A stretch of 64,000 bases of DNA. Origin: Caldimonas caldifontis. Lineage in GTDB: Bacteria; Pseudomonadota; Gammaproteobacteria; Burkholderiales; Burkholderiaceae_C. Below the pieces are notes generated by a model, which had not been told where the DNA came from, did no database searches, and worked only from the letters and a program-made list of their open reading frames with translations. This document shows positions 46,217 through 55,598 of this stretch, piece by piece. The stretch is taken from the NCBI RefSeq assembly GCF_002930615.1, contig NZ_PSNX01000007.1, positions 1 through 64,000 on the forward strand, in the 5' to 3' direction. A program made the translations under genes and the position numbers. Position 1 is the stretch's first letter, and every line of letters begins with the position of its first letter.

Positions 46217-47116
46217 ATGAAGATCCTGCTGCTGAGCCATCCCCTGCCTGCCGACCCCTACCTGCACGCCCTGCGCCGCGCCCGTCCGCATGACGAGATC
46301 GTCGTGTGGTCGCGCGATCAACCCGTGGCCGACTGGGCCGATGCCGAGGTGGTGTTCGGCTGGCGTTTGCCGGCCGGTGTGGCCCAGGCGCTGCCGCGGC
46401 TGCGCTGGGTCTGTTCGGTGGCGGCCGGCGTGGAAAAGCTGCTGGTGCCTGAGCTGCCGGCTGCCGTGCCGGTGTCGCGCATCGTCGACCCCGACCAGGC
46501 GCTGGGCATCGCCCAGTACGTGACGGCCATGGCGCTGCGCTTTGCCCGCGAGCTGCCGCGCTACGACGAGCAGCAGCGTGAGCGTGTCTGGAAGCGTCAC
46601 CCGATGGCCGCGGCCCGTCATCGCGTGTGCGTGCTGGGGCAGGGTGCCACGGGGCAGGAGATCTCGCGCATGCTGGCCGCCTGCGGCTTCGAGGTGCAGG
46701 GCTGGCGGCGCAGCCAGGGCCGTCCGCTGCACGAGGCCCTGCGCGAGGCGCAGATCGTCGTCTGCGCGCTGCCGCTCACGCCCGAGACCACCGGCCTGAT
46801 CGACCGGGAGGCCCTGGCGGCGATGCCGCGCAGGAGCGCACTCATCAACATCGCCCGGGGAGCGCACGTGGTCGAGGAGGACCTCGTCGCGGCGCTGCGC
46901 AGCGGGCACCTGGCCTTCGCCGCGCTGGACGTGCAGGTGAACGAACCGCTGCCCCCCGACTCCCCGCTGTGGGAGGCGCCGAACCTTGTGATCACCCCAC
47001 ACATCGCGGCGCAGTCCTCGGTGCACACCATTGTGGCCCAGTTCGCCGAGGGGCTGGACGCGCTCGAAGCCGGCCGCCCCTTGCCCCGCCTCATCGATCG
47101 TCAACTCGGATACTGA
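46217..47116 (+). CDS. 2-hydroxyacid dehydrogenase, GhrA-like (glyoxylate/hydroxypyruvate reductase)
   Basis: A 299-residue NAD(P)-dependent D-2-hydroxyacid dehydrogenase. NAD motif VCVLGQGATGQEISRML near residue 138, catalytic Arg in INIARGAHVVEEDLVAAL, Glu region and catalytic His in ITPHIAAQSS. The short N-terminal catalytic domain is as in GhrA. ATG 46217 (MKILLLSHP) is chosen over 46193 because the product then starts at a beta strand. Likely cotranscribed with the downstream PLP lyase. Confidence 0.82.
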   Translation: MKILLLSHPLPADPYLHALRRARPHDEIVVWSRDQPVADWADAEVVFGWRLPAGVAQALPRLRWVCSVAAGVEKLLVPELPAAVPVSRIVDPDQALGIAQYVTAMALRFARELPRYDEQQRERVWKRHPMAAARHRVCVLGQGATGQEISRMLAACGFEVQGWRRSQGRPLHEALREAQIVVCALPLTPETTGLIDREALAAMPRRSALINIARGAHVVEEDLVAALRSGHLAFAALDVQVNEPLPPDSPLWEAPNLVITPHIAAQSSVHTIVAQFAEGLDALEAGRPLPRLIDRQLGY

Positions 47117-47126
47117 AGCGCCGCCC

Positions 47127-48329
47127 ATGAGCTCCCGCCCGCCCCGTATCAGTACACACCTCATTCACCACCCCTACCGCGCGCCGTCGGAATTCGATGC
47201 CACGGTGCCGGGCGTGTTCAAGGCCTCGTCCGTGTTCTTCCCCAACGTGGCCGCGCTGCGCCAGCGGCGCTGGGACGACAAGAGCGCCTACACCTACGGC
47301 CTGCACGGCACGCCCACCACCTTCATGCTCGAAGAGCGCCTGGCCACGCTGGAAGGTGCGCGCCACGTGCTGCTGGCGCCCAGCGGCCTGTCGGCCATCA
47401 CGACGGTGGACATCGCCTTGCTGCGCCAGGGGGACGGGGTGGTGCTGCCCGACAACGTCTACGGGCCCAGCCTGAATTTTGTCGAACAGGAACTCGCCCG
47501 GTGGGGCATCACGCACCGGCTCTACGACCCGATGGATGCCGCCTCGCTCGCAGCCGTGCTGTCGCCCGAAGTGAAGCTGGTGTGGCTGGAAGCGCCCGGC
47601 TCGGTGACGCTGGAGTTCCCCGACCTGCGTGCCCTGGTGCGCACGGTGCGCGAGAAGGCGCCGCAGGCCGTGGTGGCGCTGGACAACACCTGGGGCGCCG
47701 GTCTGGCCTTTGCGCCGTTCGAACTGGGCGAGGGCCTGGGCGTGGACCTCACCGTGCATGCCCTGACCAAATACCCCTCCGGTGGTGGCGACGTGCTGAT
47801 GGGCTCGATCGCCTGCCGCGATCCTGGCCTGTACCAGACCCTGGCCTGGGCCCACAGCCGCCTGGGCCTGGGGGTGGGCCTGAACGATGTGGAGGCTGTG
47901 CTGCGGGCCTTGCCCTCGCTGGAATTGCGCTACCACGCCCAGGACCGCGCGGCGCGCCGTATCGCGCAGTGGTGTGGCGAGCAGCCGCAGTTTGCGCGGG
48001 TGCTGCATCCGGCCACGCCGGGCTCGCCGGGTCATGAGCATTGGCAGTCGCTGTGTTCGTCCGCGGCCGGGCTGCTGACGGTGGAACTGGACCCGCGCTT
48101 CTCCGCGGCTCAGGGGGACGCCTTCGTCGATGCCCTGAAGCTGTTCCGGATTGCCTGGTCGTGGGGCGGGCCGGTCAGCCTGGCGGTCCCGTATCACGCC
48201 TCGCGCATGCGGCGCCTGCCCACGCCCTACCGGGGCACGCTGGTGCGGCTGTGCATCGGCCTGGAAGCGGTGGACGACCTGATCGCCGATCTCGCGCAGG
48301 CCAAGGACTCAGCCCTTGGTGCCGGATGA
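47127..48329 (+). CDS. metC: cystathionine beta-lyase-type PLP enzyme (MetC/Cys-Met family)
   Basis: Cleaves cystathionine to homocysteine in methionine synthesis, or acts on related thioethers. 400 residues. The Cys/Met-metabolism fold is shown by [55 protein letters not shown] and the PLP lysine in [16 protein letters not shown]. The [17 protein letters not shown] segment favours the MetC subgroup over MetB. Gene end overlaps smpB on the opposite strand by 21 bases. Confidence 0.85.
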   Translation: MSSRPPRISTHLIHHPYRAPSEFDATVPGVFKASSVFFPNVAALRQRRWDDKSAYTYGLHGTPTTFMLEERLATLEGARHVLLAPSGLSAITTVDIALLRQGDGVVLPDNVYGPSLNFVEQELARWGITHRLYDPMDAASLAAVLSPEVKLVWLEAPGSVTLEFPDLRALVRTVREKAPQAVVALDNTWGAGLAFAPFELGEGLGVDLTVHALTKYPSGGGDVLMGSIACRDPGLYQTLAWAHSRLGLGVGLNDVEAVLRALPSLELRYHAQDRAARRIAQWCGEQPQFARVLHPATPGSPGHEHWQSLCSSAAGLLTVELDPRFSAAQGDAFVDALKLFRIAWSWGGPVSLAVPYHASRMRRLPTPYRGTLVRLCIGLEAVDDLIADLAQAKDSALGAG

Positions 48330-48773
48330 GACCTTGTGCCGCATCAGGCGGCCTTTCTCCCTTTCCCAGTCGCGCTTCTTCTCGGTCTCGCGCTTGTCGT
48401 GCATCTGCTTGCCCTTGGCCAGCGCGATCTCGGCCTTCACCAGGCCCCCCTTGTAGTGCAGATTGAGCGGCACCAGGGTGTAGCCTTTTTGCTCCACCTT
48501 GCCGATCAAACGCCGGATCTGGTCCTTGTGCATCAGGAGCTTCTTGGTGCGGTCGGCCTCGGGTCGCACGTGGGTCGAGGCGGTGCGCAGGGCGTTGATG
48601 CGGCAGCCGATCAGGTAGAGCTCGCCGTCCTTGATGACCACGTAGCCGTCGGTGAGCTGGACCTGACCGGCTCGGATGGCCTTGACCTCCCACCCGGACA
48701 GCACGATGCCCGCCTCGAAGCGTTCCTCGATGAGATAGTTGTAGTGGGCTTTGCGGTTTTCGGCGATGGACAT
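48309..48773 (-). CDS. smpB: SsrA-binding protein SmpB
   Basis: Binds tmRNA and directs it to stalled ribosomes. 154 residues. The oligonucleotide-binding barrel shows [37 protein letters not shown] and [20 protein letters not shown], and the basic tail ([18 protein letters not shown]) that inserts in the mRNA channel is intact. Start MSIAEN is preferred; MLPMSIAEN would add three residues. Divergent from ratA with face-to-face promoters. Confidence 0.95.
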   Translation of the reverse strand: MSIAENRKAHYNYLIEERFEAGIVLSGWEVKAIRAGQVQLTDGYVVIKDGELYLIGCRINALRTASTHVRPEADRTKKLLMHKDQIRRLIGKVEQKGYTLVPLNLHYKGGLVKAEIALAKGKQMHDKRETEKKRDWEREKGRLMRHKVSSGTKG

Positions 48774-48803
48774 GGGAAGCAAGGTGGGGGCGCGAGCCCT
48801 AAC

Positions 48804-48821
48804 TACAATCCCGGCATTGTA
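48804..48821. promoter_or_regulatory. face-to-face -10 boxes for ratA and smpB
   Basis: TACAAT (48804-48809, plus) and ATTGTA (48816-48821, minus TACAAT) form a perfect inverted repeat with six bases between. The plus box is 11 bases before the ratA ATG at 48821, leaving almost no leader; the minus box serves smpB. No strong -35 seen. Confidence 0.5.
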
Positions 48822-49273
48822 TGAAGCACGTCAAGAAGTCCGTCCTGCTGTGGTACTCGCCGCGTGAAATGTACGACCTCGTCACCGGCGTGATGGACTA
48901 TCCCGTTTTCCTGCCTTGGTGCGAGAAAGCCGACATCCTGTCGGAAACCGAGCACGAGATGATCGCGCGCCTGACGTTGCGCTACGCTGGCCTGCATCAC
49001 GCCTTCACGACCCGCAACACCCACCGGGCGCCTGAACTGGTGGTGGTGGAGCTGGTGGACGGCCCCTTCTCGGAGCTGGCCGGCGAGTGGCGCTTCCAGC
49101 CCCTGGGCAGTGGGCCGACCGGGCCGGCGGCCTGCAAGGTCGAACTCGATCTGCGCTACGCCTTTGCCAGTACGGCCCTGCAGACGCTGGTGAGCCCCGT
49201 GTTCGACCGCATCGCCAACACCTTGGTCGACTCCTTCGTGCGGCGGGCCGAGCAGGTCTATGGGGCCCGCTGA
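48821..49273 (+). CDS. ratA: RatA-family START/coenzyme Q-binding protein
   Basis: A 150-residue lipid-binding-like protein of the RatA/Coq10 family (SRPBCC fold): [20 protein letters not shown], then [15 protein letters not shown] and a terminal helix [22 protein letters not shown]. In E. coli RatA blocks 50S-30S association, and homologues bind ubiquinone. Divergent from smpB and overlapping rnfH, as in many proteobacteria. Start ATG 48821 has no Shine-Dalgarno, fitting a near-leaderless message. Confidence 0.9.
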   Translation: MKHVKKSVLLWYSPREMYDLVTGVMDYPVFLPWCEKADILSETEHEMIARLTLRYAGLHHAFTTRNTHRAPELVVVELVDGPFSELAGEWRFQPLGSGPTGPAACKVELDLRYAFASTALQTLVSPVFDRIANTLVDSFVRRAEQVYGAR

Positions 49274-49574
49274 GGTGAAGATCGAGGTGGTCTATGCGAG
49301 CGCGCCGCACATGGTGGACCATGTGATGCTCGATCTGCCCGACGGGGCTACCGTCATGCAAGCCCTGCAGACCAGCGGCTTGCTTCAGCGGCACGAGGGC
49401 CTGCTCGATGCGGCTCGGCACCGCGTGGGGGTGTGGGGTCGGGTGGCGACGCTGGACCAGATTCTGCGCGACCGCGATCGGGTGGAGGTCTACCGGCCGC
49501 TCACCGTGGACCCCAAGGAAGCGCGGCGGCTGCGCTATCGCAAGCAACCGCGCAAGCCGAGACGAACAGGGTGA
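49260..49574 (+). CDS. rnfH: RnfH-family ubiquitin-like protein
   Basis: A 104-residue beta-grasp protein: KIEVVYASAPHMVDHVMLDL, then HRVGVWGRVATLDQILRDRDRVEVYRPLTVDPKEARRLR. The last part is the RnfH/UPF0125 signature. Frequently follows ratA; role unknown, perhaps in antitoxin-like interactions. ATG 49260 overlaps the ratA stop region by 14 bases; a GTG at 49275 is an alternative start. Confidence 0.85.
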   Translation: MGPAEVKIEVVYASAPHMVDHVMLDLPDGATVMQALQTSGLLQRHEGLLDAARHRVGVWGRVATLDQILRDRDRVEVYRPLTVDPKEARRLRYRKQPRKPRRTG

Positions 49575-49580
49575 GTCGTT

Positions 49581-50087
49581 TCAGTCGCAGTTCGCCGCGA
49601 TGAGCTCGCGCGTGCGAGCCGCTTCAGCCGCCCGGGCTTCGTCGCCGAGGATCTCTCGTTCGCCCTGGGCGTTCGTGCGGGCAATGCGAACGCCGCTGTC
49701 GAGGGTCTGCATGTAGTTGCGCGCCCGGGCGCAGTTCTCGGCGCGGGCCTGGGCGACCTTGTCCTTCTCGGCCTTTTCCTTGGCCTGGCGGGCTTGTTCC
49801 TCGGCGCGACGGCGGGCTTCGAGATCCTTGTCCACCCCGGGTGCAGAGGCGGCGGCAGCCGGCGATGCCGGGGTCTCGGTGACGGGCGCCGGGGCAAAGC
49901 TGCGCACGTTCGACGGGCGCTGCAGGATGTCGCGCTCAGGCACCGTGGATGGCGGCGGGCGGTCGCTGTACTGCACCTTGCCGGCACTGTCCTTCCACTT
50001 CCATTGCGCGGCTGCCGGCAAGGCCGACGCCAGACCCAGGGCCAGACCAAGGCAAGCCAACAGCGTGCGAGACGTGGAATTTTTCAT
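49581..50087 (-). CDS. exported DUF4124-domain protein
   Basis: A 168-residue protein with a signal peptide (residues 1-27, ending SALPAAAQ) and a DUF4124 domain (WKWKDSAGKVQYSDRPPP). A long coiled-coil-like charged stretch follows (DLEARRRAEEQARQAKEKAEK), ending ELIAANCD with a C-terminal cysteine. Function unknown, a common cell-envelope protein in Burkholderiales. Divergent from guaB. ATG 50087 precedes a good signal peptide. Confidence 0.8.
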   Translation of the reverse strand: MKNSTSRTLLACLGLALGLASALPAAAQWKWKDSAGKVQYSDRPPPSTVPERDILQRPSNVRSFAPAPVTETPASPAAAASAPGVDKDLEARRRAEEQARQAKEKAEKDKVAQARAENCARARNYMQTLDSGVRIARTNAQGEREILGDEARAAEAARTRELIAANCD

Positions 50088-50224
50088 GCGGCCAAGTGTA
50101 GCGGTCGCTCACCCAGCCAACCAAGGGGGCCAGCCCCGGTGCCACCGCCGTTCGTGACGGATCGCACAGACCCTTGGGGCGTCCAGGCCACACCGCCCCG
50201 GGGCAGGGGGGCTGGCCGCTTCCG

Positions 50225-51729
<1,505 letters not shown>

Positions 51730-51750
51730 TTGACGCGCTTCGTTCACACA

Positions 51751-51775
51751 GGCAGCACCGGGTGCTGCCTTTTTT
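51751..51775 (+). terminator. intrinsic terminator between guaB and guaA
   Basis: GGCAGCA (51751-51757) pairs with TGCTGCC (51763-51769), followed by TTTTTT (51770-51775). It lies in the 69-base gap between guaB and guaA, so guaA depends on readthrough or its own promoter. Confidence 0.8.
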
Positions 51776-51798
51776 CCTTTTCGCTACAGGCCCGAACC

Positions 51799-53397
51799 GT
51801 GCACGACAAGATTCTCATCCTCGATTTCGGCTCCCAGGTCACCCAGCTGATCGCCCGGCGCGTGCGGGAAGCCCACGTCTATTGCGAGATCCACCCCAAC
51901 GACGTGTCGGATGACTTCATCCGCAGCTTTGCGCCCAAGGGCATCATCCTTTCGGGCAGCCACGCCAGCACCTACGAAGACCACGAGCTGCGCGCCCCGC
52001 AGGCCGTGTGGGACCTGGGCGTGCCGGTGCTGGGCATCTGCTACGGCATGCAGACCATGGCCGTGCAGCTGGGTGGCAAGGTCGAGTGGAGCGACCATCG
52101 CGAGTTCGGCTATGCCGAAGTGCGCGCGCGCGGCCACACCAAGCTGCTCAACGGCATCGAGGACTTCCGCACCGCCGACGGCTACGGCATGCTGCAGGTG
52201 TGGATGAGCCACGGCGACAAGGTCACCGAGCTGCCCCCGGGCTTCAAGCTGATGGCCTCCACACCGAGCTGCCCCATCGCCGGCATGGCCGACGAGACCC
52301 GCGGCTACTACGGTGTGCAGTTCCACCCCGAGGTCACCCATACCGTGCAGGGCAAGGCGCTGCTCACGCGCTTCGTGCGCGACATCTGCGGTGCCGCGGG
52401 CGACTGGGTCATGGGCGACTACATCGAGGAAGCCGTGGCCCGCATCCGCGAGCAGGTGGGTGATGAGGAGGTCATCCTTGGCCTGTCGGGCGGGGTCGAT
52501 TCCAGCGTGGCGGCCGCGCTCATCCACCGCGCCATCGGCGACCAGCTTACCTGCGTGTTCGTCGACCATGGCCTGCTGCGCCTGAACGAAGGCGACATGG
52601 TGATGGACATGTTCGCGGGCAAGCTGCATGCGCGCGTGGTGCGCGTCGATGCGAGCGAACTCTTCCTCGGCAAGCTGGCGGGCGTGAGCGACCCCGAAGC
52701 CAAGCGCAAGATCATCGGCGGCCTGTTCGTCGACGTGTTCAAGGCCGAGGCCGCAAAGATCAAGGAAACGCATGCGCGCCACGTGGCCTGGCTGGCACAA
52801 GGCACCATCTATCCCGACGTGATCGAGTCGGGTGGAGCCAAGAGCAAGAAGGCCGTCACCATCAAGAGCCACCACAACGTGGGCGGCCTGCCCGAGCAAC
52901 TGGGCCTGAAGCTGCTGGAGCCGCTGCGCGAACTCTTCAAGGACGAGGTGCGCGAACTGGGCGTGGCCCTGGGTCTGCCGCCCGAGATGGTCTACCGCCA
53001 CCCCTTCCCGGGCCCCGGCCTGGGCGTGCGCATCCTGGGCGAGGTGAAGAAGGACTACGCCGACCTGCTGCGCCGGGCCGACGCCATCTTCATCGAGGAA
53101 CTGCGCAACACCAAGGACGAAGCCACCGGCAAGAGCTGGTACGACCTCACCAGCCAGGCCTTTGCCGTCTTCCTGCCGGTCAAGAGCGTGGGCGTGATGG
53201 GCGACGGCCGCACCTACGACTACGTGGTGGCGCTGCGCGCCGTGCAGACCAGCGACTTCATGACGGCCGACTGGGCCGAACTGCCCTACAGCCTGCTCAA
53301 GCGCGTGTCGGGCCGCATCATCAACGAGGTGCGCGGCATCAACCGCGTGACCTACGACGTGAGCTCCAAGCCACCCGCAACGATCGAGTGGGAGTGA
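51799..53397 (+). CDS. guaA: GMP synthase (glutamine-hydrolysing)
   Basis: Converts XMP to GMP with glutamine and ATP. 532 residues: class I glutaminase with the cysteine in [16 protein letters not shown] (about residue 82) and [10 protein letters not shown], then the ATP pyrophosphatase P-loop [15 protein letters not shown] (about residue 230) and the dimerisation end [18 protein letters not shown]. Start is GTG at 51799 ([13 protein letters not shown]); a longer start would put non-family sequence upstream. An integron remnant begins right after this gene. Confidence 0.96.
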   Translation: MHDKILILDFGSQVTQLIARRVREAHVYCEIHPNDVSDDFIRSFAPKGIILSGSHASTYEDHELRAPQAVWDLGVPVLGICYGMQTMAVQLGGKVEWSDHREFGYAEVRARGHTKLLNGIEDFRTADGYGMLQVWMSHGDKVTELPPGFKLMASTPSCPIAGMADETRGYYGVQFHPEVTHTVQGKALLTRFVRDICGAAGDWVMGDYIEEAVARIREQVGDEEVILGLSGGVDSSVAAALIHRAIGDQLTCVFVDHGLLRLNEGDMVMDMFAGKLHARVVRVDASELFLGKLAGVSDPEAKRKIIGGLFVDVFKAEAAKIKETHARHVAWLAQGTIYPDVIESGGAKSKKAVTIKSHHNVGGLPEQLGLKLLEPLRELFKDEVRELGVALGLPPEMVYRHPFPGPGLGVRILGEVKKDYADLLRRADAIFIEELRNTKDEATGKSWYDLTSQAFAVFLPVKSVGVMGDGRTYDYVVALRAVQTSDFMTADWAELPYSLLKRVSGRIINEVRGINRVTYDVSSKPPATIEWE

Positions 53398-53647
53398 GGG
53401 GCTGGGGGCGGGCAACGCCCCGGTTGTAGCCCAGCCGTGCCGGCGCCTGATGGAGGCGGACGGTCAAAAACTCGGAGTCGATTGGCGGCTCCATGGAAAA
53501 GCCATGGACGTGCGCTTGCGGCCAGGAGCGGTCGGTTGGGAGGGGCGGCTTTGTGCGCGACGGCTCCCTCTTTTGGGGGTACCGGGCCACCCGCGGATCA
53601 TGCAAAGTGCGCCTTGCGAACGCTGCGCCAATTTGCATGAATTTTAG
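53398..53647. other. interval between guaA and the LexA-type box, no gene recognised
   Basis: About 250 GC-rich bases. In an intact integron the integrase gene would lie here on the minus strand, but there is room for less than a third of one, and reading all frames shows no intI-like sequence. An inverted repeat CATGCAAA / TTTGCATG (about 53600-53640) is present. Presumably the integrase was deleted or replaced. Confidence 0.5.
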
Positions 53648-53667
53648 TACTGTACAAGCATCCAGTA
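53648..53667. promoter_or_regulatory. LexA/SOS-box-like site
   Basis: The 20-base site TACTGTACAAGCATCCAGTA has outer palindromic arms TACTG/CAGTA and closely resembles the E. coli recA SOS box. It sits where intI promoters of integrons carry a LexA site, about 50 bases before the attI-like site. The right half is CCAG instead of ACAG, so binding may be weak. Confidence 0.6.
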
Positions 53668-53717
53668 AATGCCTGAAAACGAAGGCTGGGCGCGGCTTCC
53701 CGCCCGATCAGGCCGTC

Positions 53718-53779
53718 GGTGTTAGGGAGACAGCCGGCGGTGTTATGCAGCAGTTTTGCTCCCTATAACACGTTAGAGG
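53718..53779 (+). other. attI: attI-like integron recombination site
   Basis: Layout resembles attI1: two direct repeats GTGTTAGGGAGACAG (53719-53733) and GTGTTATGCAGCAG (53740-53753), then a left core-like CTCCCTATAACAC and the crossover core GTTAGAGGC (53772-53780). In attI1 the corresponding elements are the DR1/DR2 repeats ending GCAGCAG and an end CCCTAAAACAAAGTTAGGC. The comparison is from memory, so confidence is moderate. Confidence 0.65.
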
Positions 53780-53780
53780 C

Positions 53781-54179
53781 ATGAGGTATTCATACGGAAA
53801 CGGGCCACAGTCCCTAGCTTTTGTAATATATGCAGGGTTGGCAATATTGTTGGGGCTCCCCTTTTTCTCGGAAGGAGACGAAAGGCTGGAAAGGCTGTGG
53901 GAAATTTATATGACCCCCATGTTTGATCAGGAGCCCATTTTTCCGCTGGTCTTCGCGGCGGTCACGTCACTCGGGCTGAGTCTGCTTTATTTCAGCAAAT
54001 GGTTTTCTGAATTCAGTTCTCGCCCTTCTACTGGGCGTGTTTGTACCCTGTTGTCTATCATCTTGATTCTTAATGCCCTCATTAACTTTAGCCACCTTGT
54101 TGTCTATGGATTTCTCTTTGCGGCCTTTCCTACTCTCTGGGCGTGGTGGCGCTCTGACCCAGACGATAATTGGTTATGA
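53781..54179 (+). CDS. integron cassette 1 protein: small membrane protein, unknown
   Basis: A 132-residue protein not recognised. Hydrophobic segments lie at about 12-30 (LAFVIYAGLAILLGLPFF), 52-72 (IFPLVFAAVTSLGLSLLYF) and 88-120, so it is a probable three- to four-helix inner-membrane protein. A charged loop DERLERLWEIYMTP lies after the first helix. The ATG comes one base after the recombination core, so there is almost no room for a Shine-Dalgarno except AGAGG within the core itself; translation may rely on upstream attI sequence. AT-rich codons. Confidence 0.65.
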   Translation: MRYSYGNGPQSLAFVIYAGLAILLGLPFFSEGDERLERLWEIYMTPMFDQEPIFPLVFAAVTSLGLSLLYFSKWFSEFSSRPSTGRVCTLLSIILILNALINFSHLVVYGFLFAAFPTLWAWWRSDPDDNWL

Positions 54180-54186
54180 GCAGACC

Positions 54187-54252
54187 GCCTCTAACACTTC
54201 GCTCCAGCGGGACGCGCCGCAAGCGGCGCGCCCCTGAGCTTCGACGTTAGGC
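54187..54252 (+). other. attC: attC recombination site of cassette 1
   Basis: 66 bases. 5' core GCCTCTAAC (54187-54195) and 3' core GTTAGGC (54246-54252). Between them ACGCGCCGC and GCGGCGCG form the apical stem, extended by GCTC/GAGC-type pairs with small bulges, as in attC folded as single-stranded DNA. It ends cassette 1. Confidence 0.85.
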
Positions 54253-54268
54253 CTCATTGGAGTCTTGC

Positions 54269-54634
54269 ATGCCCATCAAGATCTGTGACAACCACTTCGA
54301 GAACTGCGGAACCGGCATTAGCGCTCCAGCCGATGCCGATGTAGATATCGGAGCCAATTGCTTTGTCGCCTGTGGCAAAGCGATTGACCTTCGGGCTCCT
54401 GAAAGCTTACTGGGCGCCCTGGGTCTGAATGCCGATACACCTCTGGATGTGCTGCGCGAGGTTCTTACCTTTGTCGGGAGCGCTCCGCGAACGGAGCCGG
54501 AGATTGCCGCAAAGGCTACCTCGGCAGGTCTTTTCAATTGGCTTTCGGCCGGAGCAGACACCGCGACACTTGTTTCAGGTCTGGCTTCCCTCTACCAGCA
54601 TGTTCCTCAAATCTTGGCGGCACTCCCCGGCTGA
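54269..54634 (+). CDS. integron cassette 2 protein: unknown
   Basis: A 121-residue protein not recognised, no signal peptide. Residues 3-42 (NHFENCGTGISAP, then VDIGANCFVACGKAIDL) have the regular spacing and Asn/Gly/Cys pattern of a right-handed beta-helix turn; the rest is helical (DTPLDVLREVLTFVGS, DTATLVSGLASLYQHV). ATG 54269 is chosen over an alternative TTG because TTGGAG lies 6 bases upstream. The stop codon overlaps the attC 5' core. Confidence 0.6.
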   Translation: MPIKICDNHFENCGTGISAPADADVDIGANCFVACGKAIDLRAPESLLGALGLNADTPLDVLREVLTFVGSAPRTEPEIAAKATSAGLFNWLSAGADTATLVSGLASLYQHVPQILAALPG

Positions 54635-54642
54635 GGCCTAAC
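54633..54642 (+). other. truncated attC (5' core only) of cassette 2
   Basis: GAGGCCTAAC (54633-54642) is the exact complement of the cassette 2 start GTTAGGCCTC, so it is its R'' core. AATTCATATATGG continues but no matching 3' core (GTTRRRY) appears in the next few hundred bases. The cassette array is probably cut here. Confidence 0.6.
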
Positions 54643-54718
54643 AATTCATATATGGACTCCCCCGCAACGGCAAGGACCTGATCGATGAGGGCTGTGGGGG
54701 AGAAGCACCTGCAGTCGT

Positions 54719-54892
54719 ATATCCGGCATCTGGTGTGGGATCGAAGGGGTCCCGTGCCGACATGGAATCTGCATCACCGAGGCGCCACACAATGCAAGCG
54801 GCAGGATATCCGGCATCTGGTGTGGGATCGAAGGGGTCCCGTGCCGACATGGAATCTGCATCACCGAGGCGCCACACAATGCAAGCGGCAGG
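54719..54892. repeat. perfect 87-base tandem duplication
   Basis: Two identical, directly adjacent 87-base units (54719-54805 and 54806-54892), each beginning ATATCCGGCATC and ending AAGCGGCAGG. 87 is a multiple of three, so reading frames stay open through both. No gene is credible in it; the stretch 54635-55055 otherwise holds only the inverted repeat listed next. Confidence 0.95.
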
Positions 54893-54921
54893 TCGCGGCT
54901 TTGAAGGTTGCTGCTGTCAAC

Positions 54922-55005
54922 TGACCGCTTTAGCACCAATCGGCGGTGCACCCGGAAGTCCGCTCCGGGTCGAAAGTGATGCTCCTGGTCCCACGCAAGC
55001 GGTCA
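54922..55005. repeat. inverted repeat TGACCGCTT / AAGCGGTCA
   Basis: TGACCGCTT (54922-54930) and AAGCGGTCA (54997-55005) are perfect inverted repeats 66 bases apart, between the tandem duplication and doxX. Might be the end of a small mobile or folded RNA element, or a terminator without a T-run. Function unknown. Confidence 0.6.
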
Positions 55006-55055
55006 GTCACCACGCCCACGAGGCTGGCTGTAGCGGTCTGGAGCCTCGGCGCGGC

Positions 55056-55586
55056 TCAGCTGCGCATGTGGCGGGGGTCCACCAGAAGCGGCTGACCGGC
55101 AGGGCGTGGCCACACGCCCACGCAGTAGAGCGCCCAGGCGATGAAGACGGGCTGGAACAGCGGGCGGATCCAGAAGTACCAGGCGCCGAAGTCCAGGCCT
55201 TGGACGGTCTGGCCTTTCAGGGCTACGTTGATGTTGGCGGCCACGACGCACACGAGCATCACCGCCAGCCAGATGCCGGCCTGCCTTTGAAGATTGGGCA
55301 GGCCCAGGCGCTTGAACACCGTCACCGGCACCAGCAGGGCCAGACCGCCCAGCAGCTCGGCCGCGCCGGTGAGATACACCCACGCCAAGGCGTGGTCGGC
55401 CAGGGCGTCGGGCATCATGGGCACGTAGCGGGTTTGCGCGCTCACGAAGTGATCAACCCCGGTGAAGAGGAAGCCCAGCCCCATGCCCCAGCGCATGGCG
55501 CCCCGCAAGTCCAGAGGGTGGTTGAGCAGGCGCGACGCCACCCAGGCCAGCCCGGTGGCCGAGACGATCAGGAAAAGAAAGCTCAT
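55056..55586 (-). CDS. DoxX-like membrane protein
   Basis: A 176-residue inner-membrane protein with four or five helices. RWGMGLGFLFTGVDHFVSAQ and YLTGAAELLGGLALLVPVTVF are DoxX-family-like (SURF4/DoxX). DoxX proteins often accompany oxidoreductases, function unclear. Divergent from a TetR regulator with a strong operator between them, so it is probably the regulator's target. Confidence 0.75.
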   Translation of the reverse strand: MSFLFLIVSATGLAWVASRLLNHPLDLRGAMRWGMGLGFLFTGVDHFVSAQTRYVPMMPDALADHALAWVYLTGAAELLGGLALLVPVTVFKRLGLPNLQRQAGIWLAVMLVCVVAANINVALKGQTVQGLDFGAWYFWIRPLFQPVFIAWALYCVGVWPRPAGQPLLVDPRHMRS

Positions 55587-55598
55587 GAAAGCTCACCT

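Larger units (their letters stand above)
53718..54642 (+). mobile_element. integrase-less integron: attI-like site plus two gene cassettes
   Basis: attI-like site, cassette 1 (53773-54246) with its attC, then cassette 2 (54247 onward) whose attC keeps only the 5' core. The attC 5' cores are perfectly complementary to the cassette starts: GTTAGAGGC with GCCTCTAAC, and GTTAGGCCTC with GAGGCCTAAC. That is expected only of true cassettes, and is the strongest evidence. Codon use of both cassette genes differs from the neighbouring GC-rich genes. No integrase gene seen. Confidence 0.7.

Noticed and set aside
53375-53397. guaA 3' end as an island att site with a copy near 54660
   Set aside because: Only CCCGCAACG matches between the two places, too short to be meaningful.
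53339-53638. Minus-strand ORF as an intI remnant
   Set aside because: Starts just after the LexA-type box as an integrase would, but its residues do not resemble IntI.
53719-53780. Reading 53719-53780 as an attC rather than attI
   Set aside because: The GTTAGGG/CCCTATAAC cores are in the wrong order for attC; the two direct repeats and position before the first cassette fit attI.
54719-54892. CRISPR array
   Set aside because: Only two units with no spacers between them; they are directly adjacent 87-base copies.
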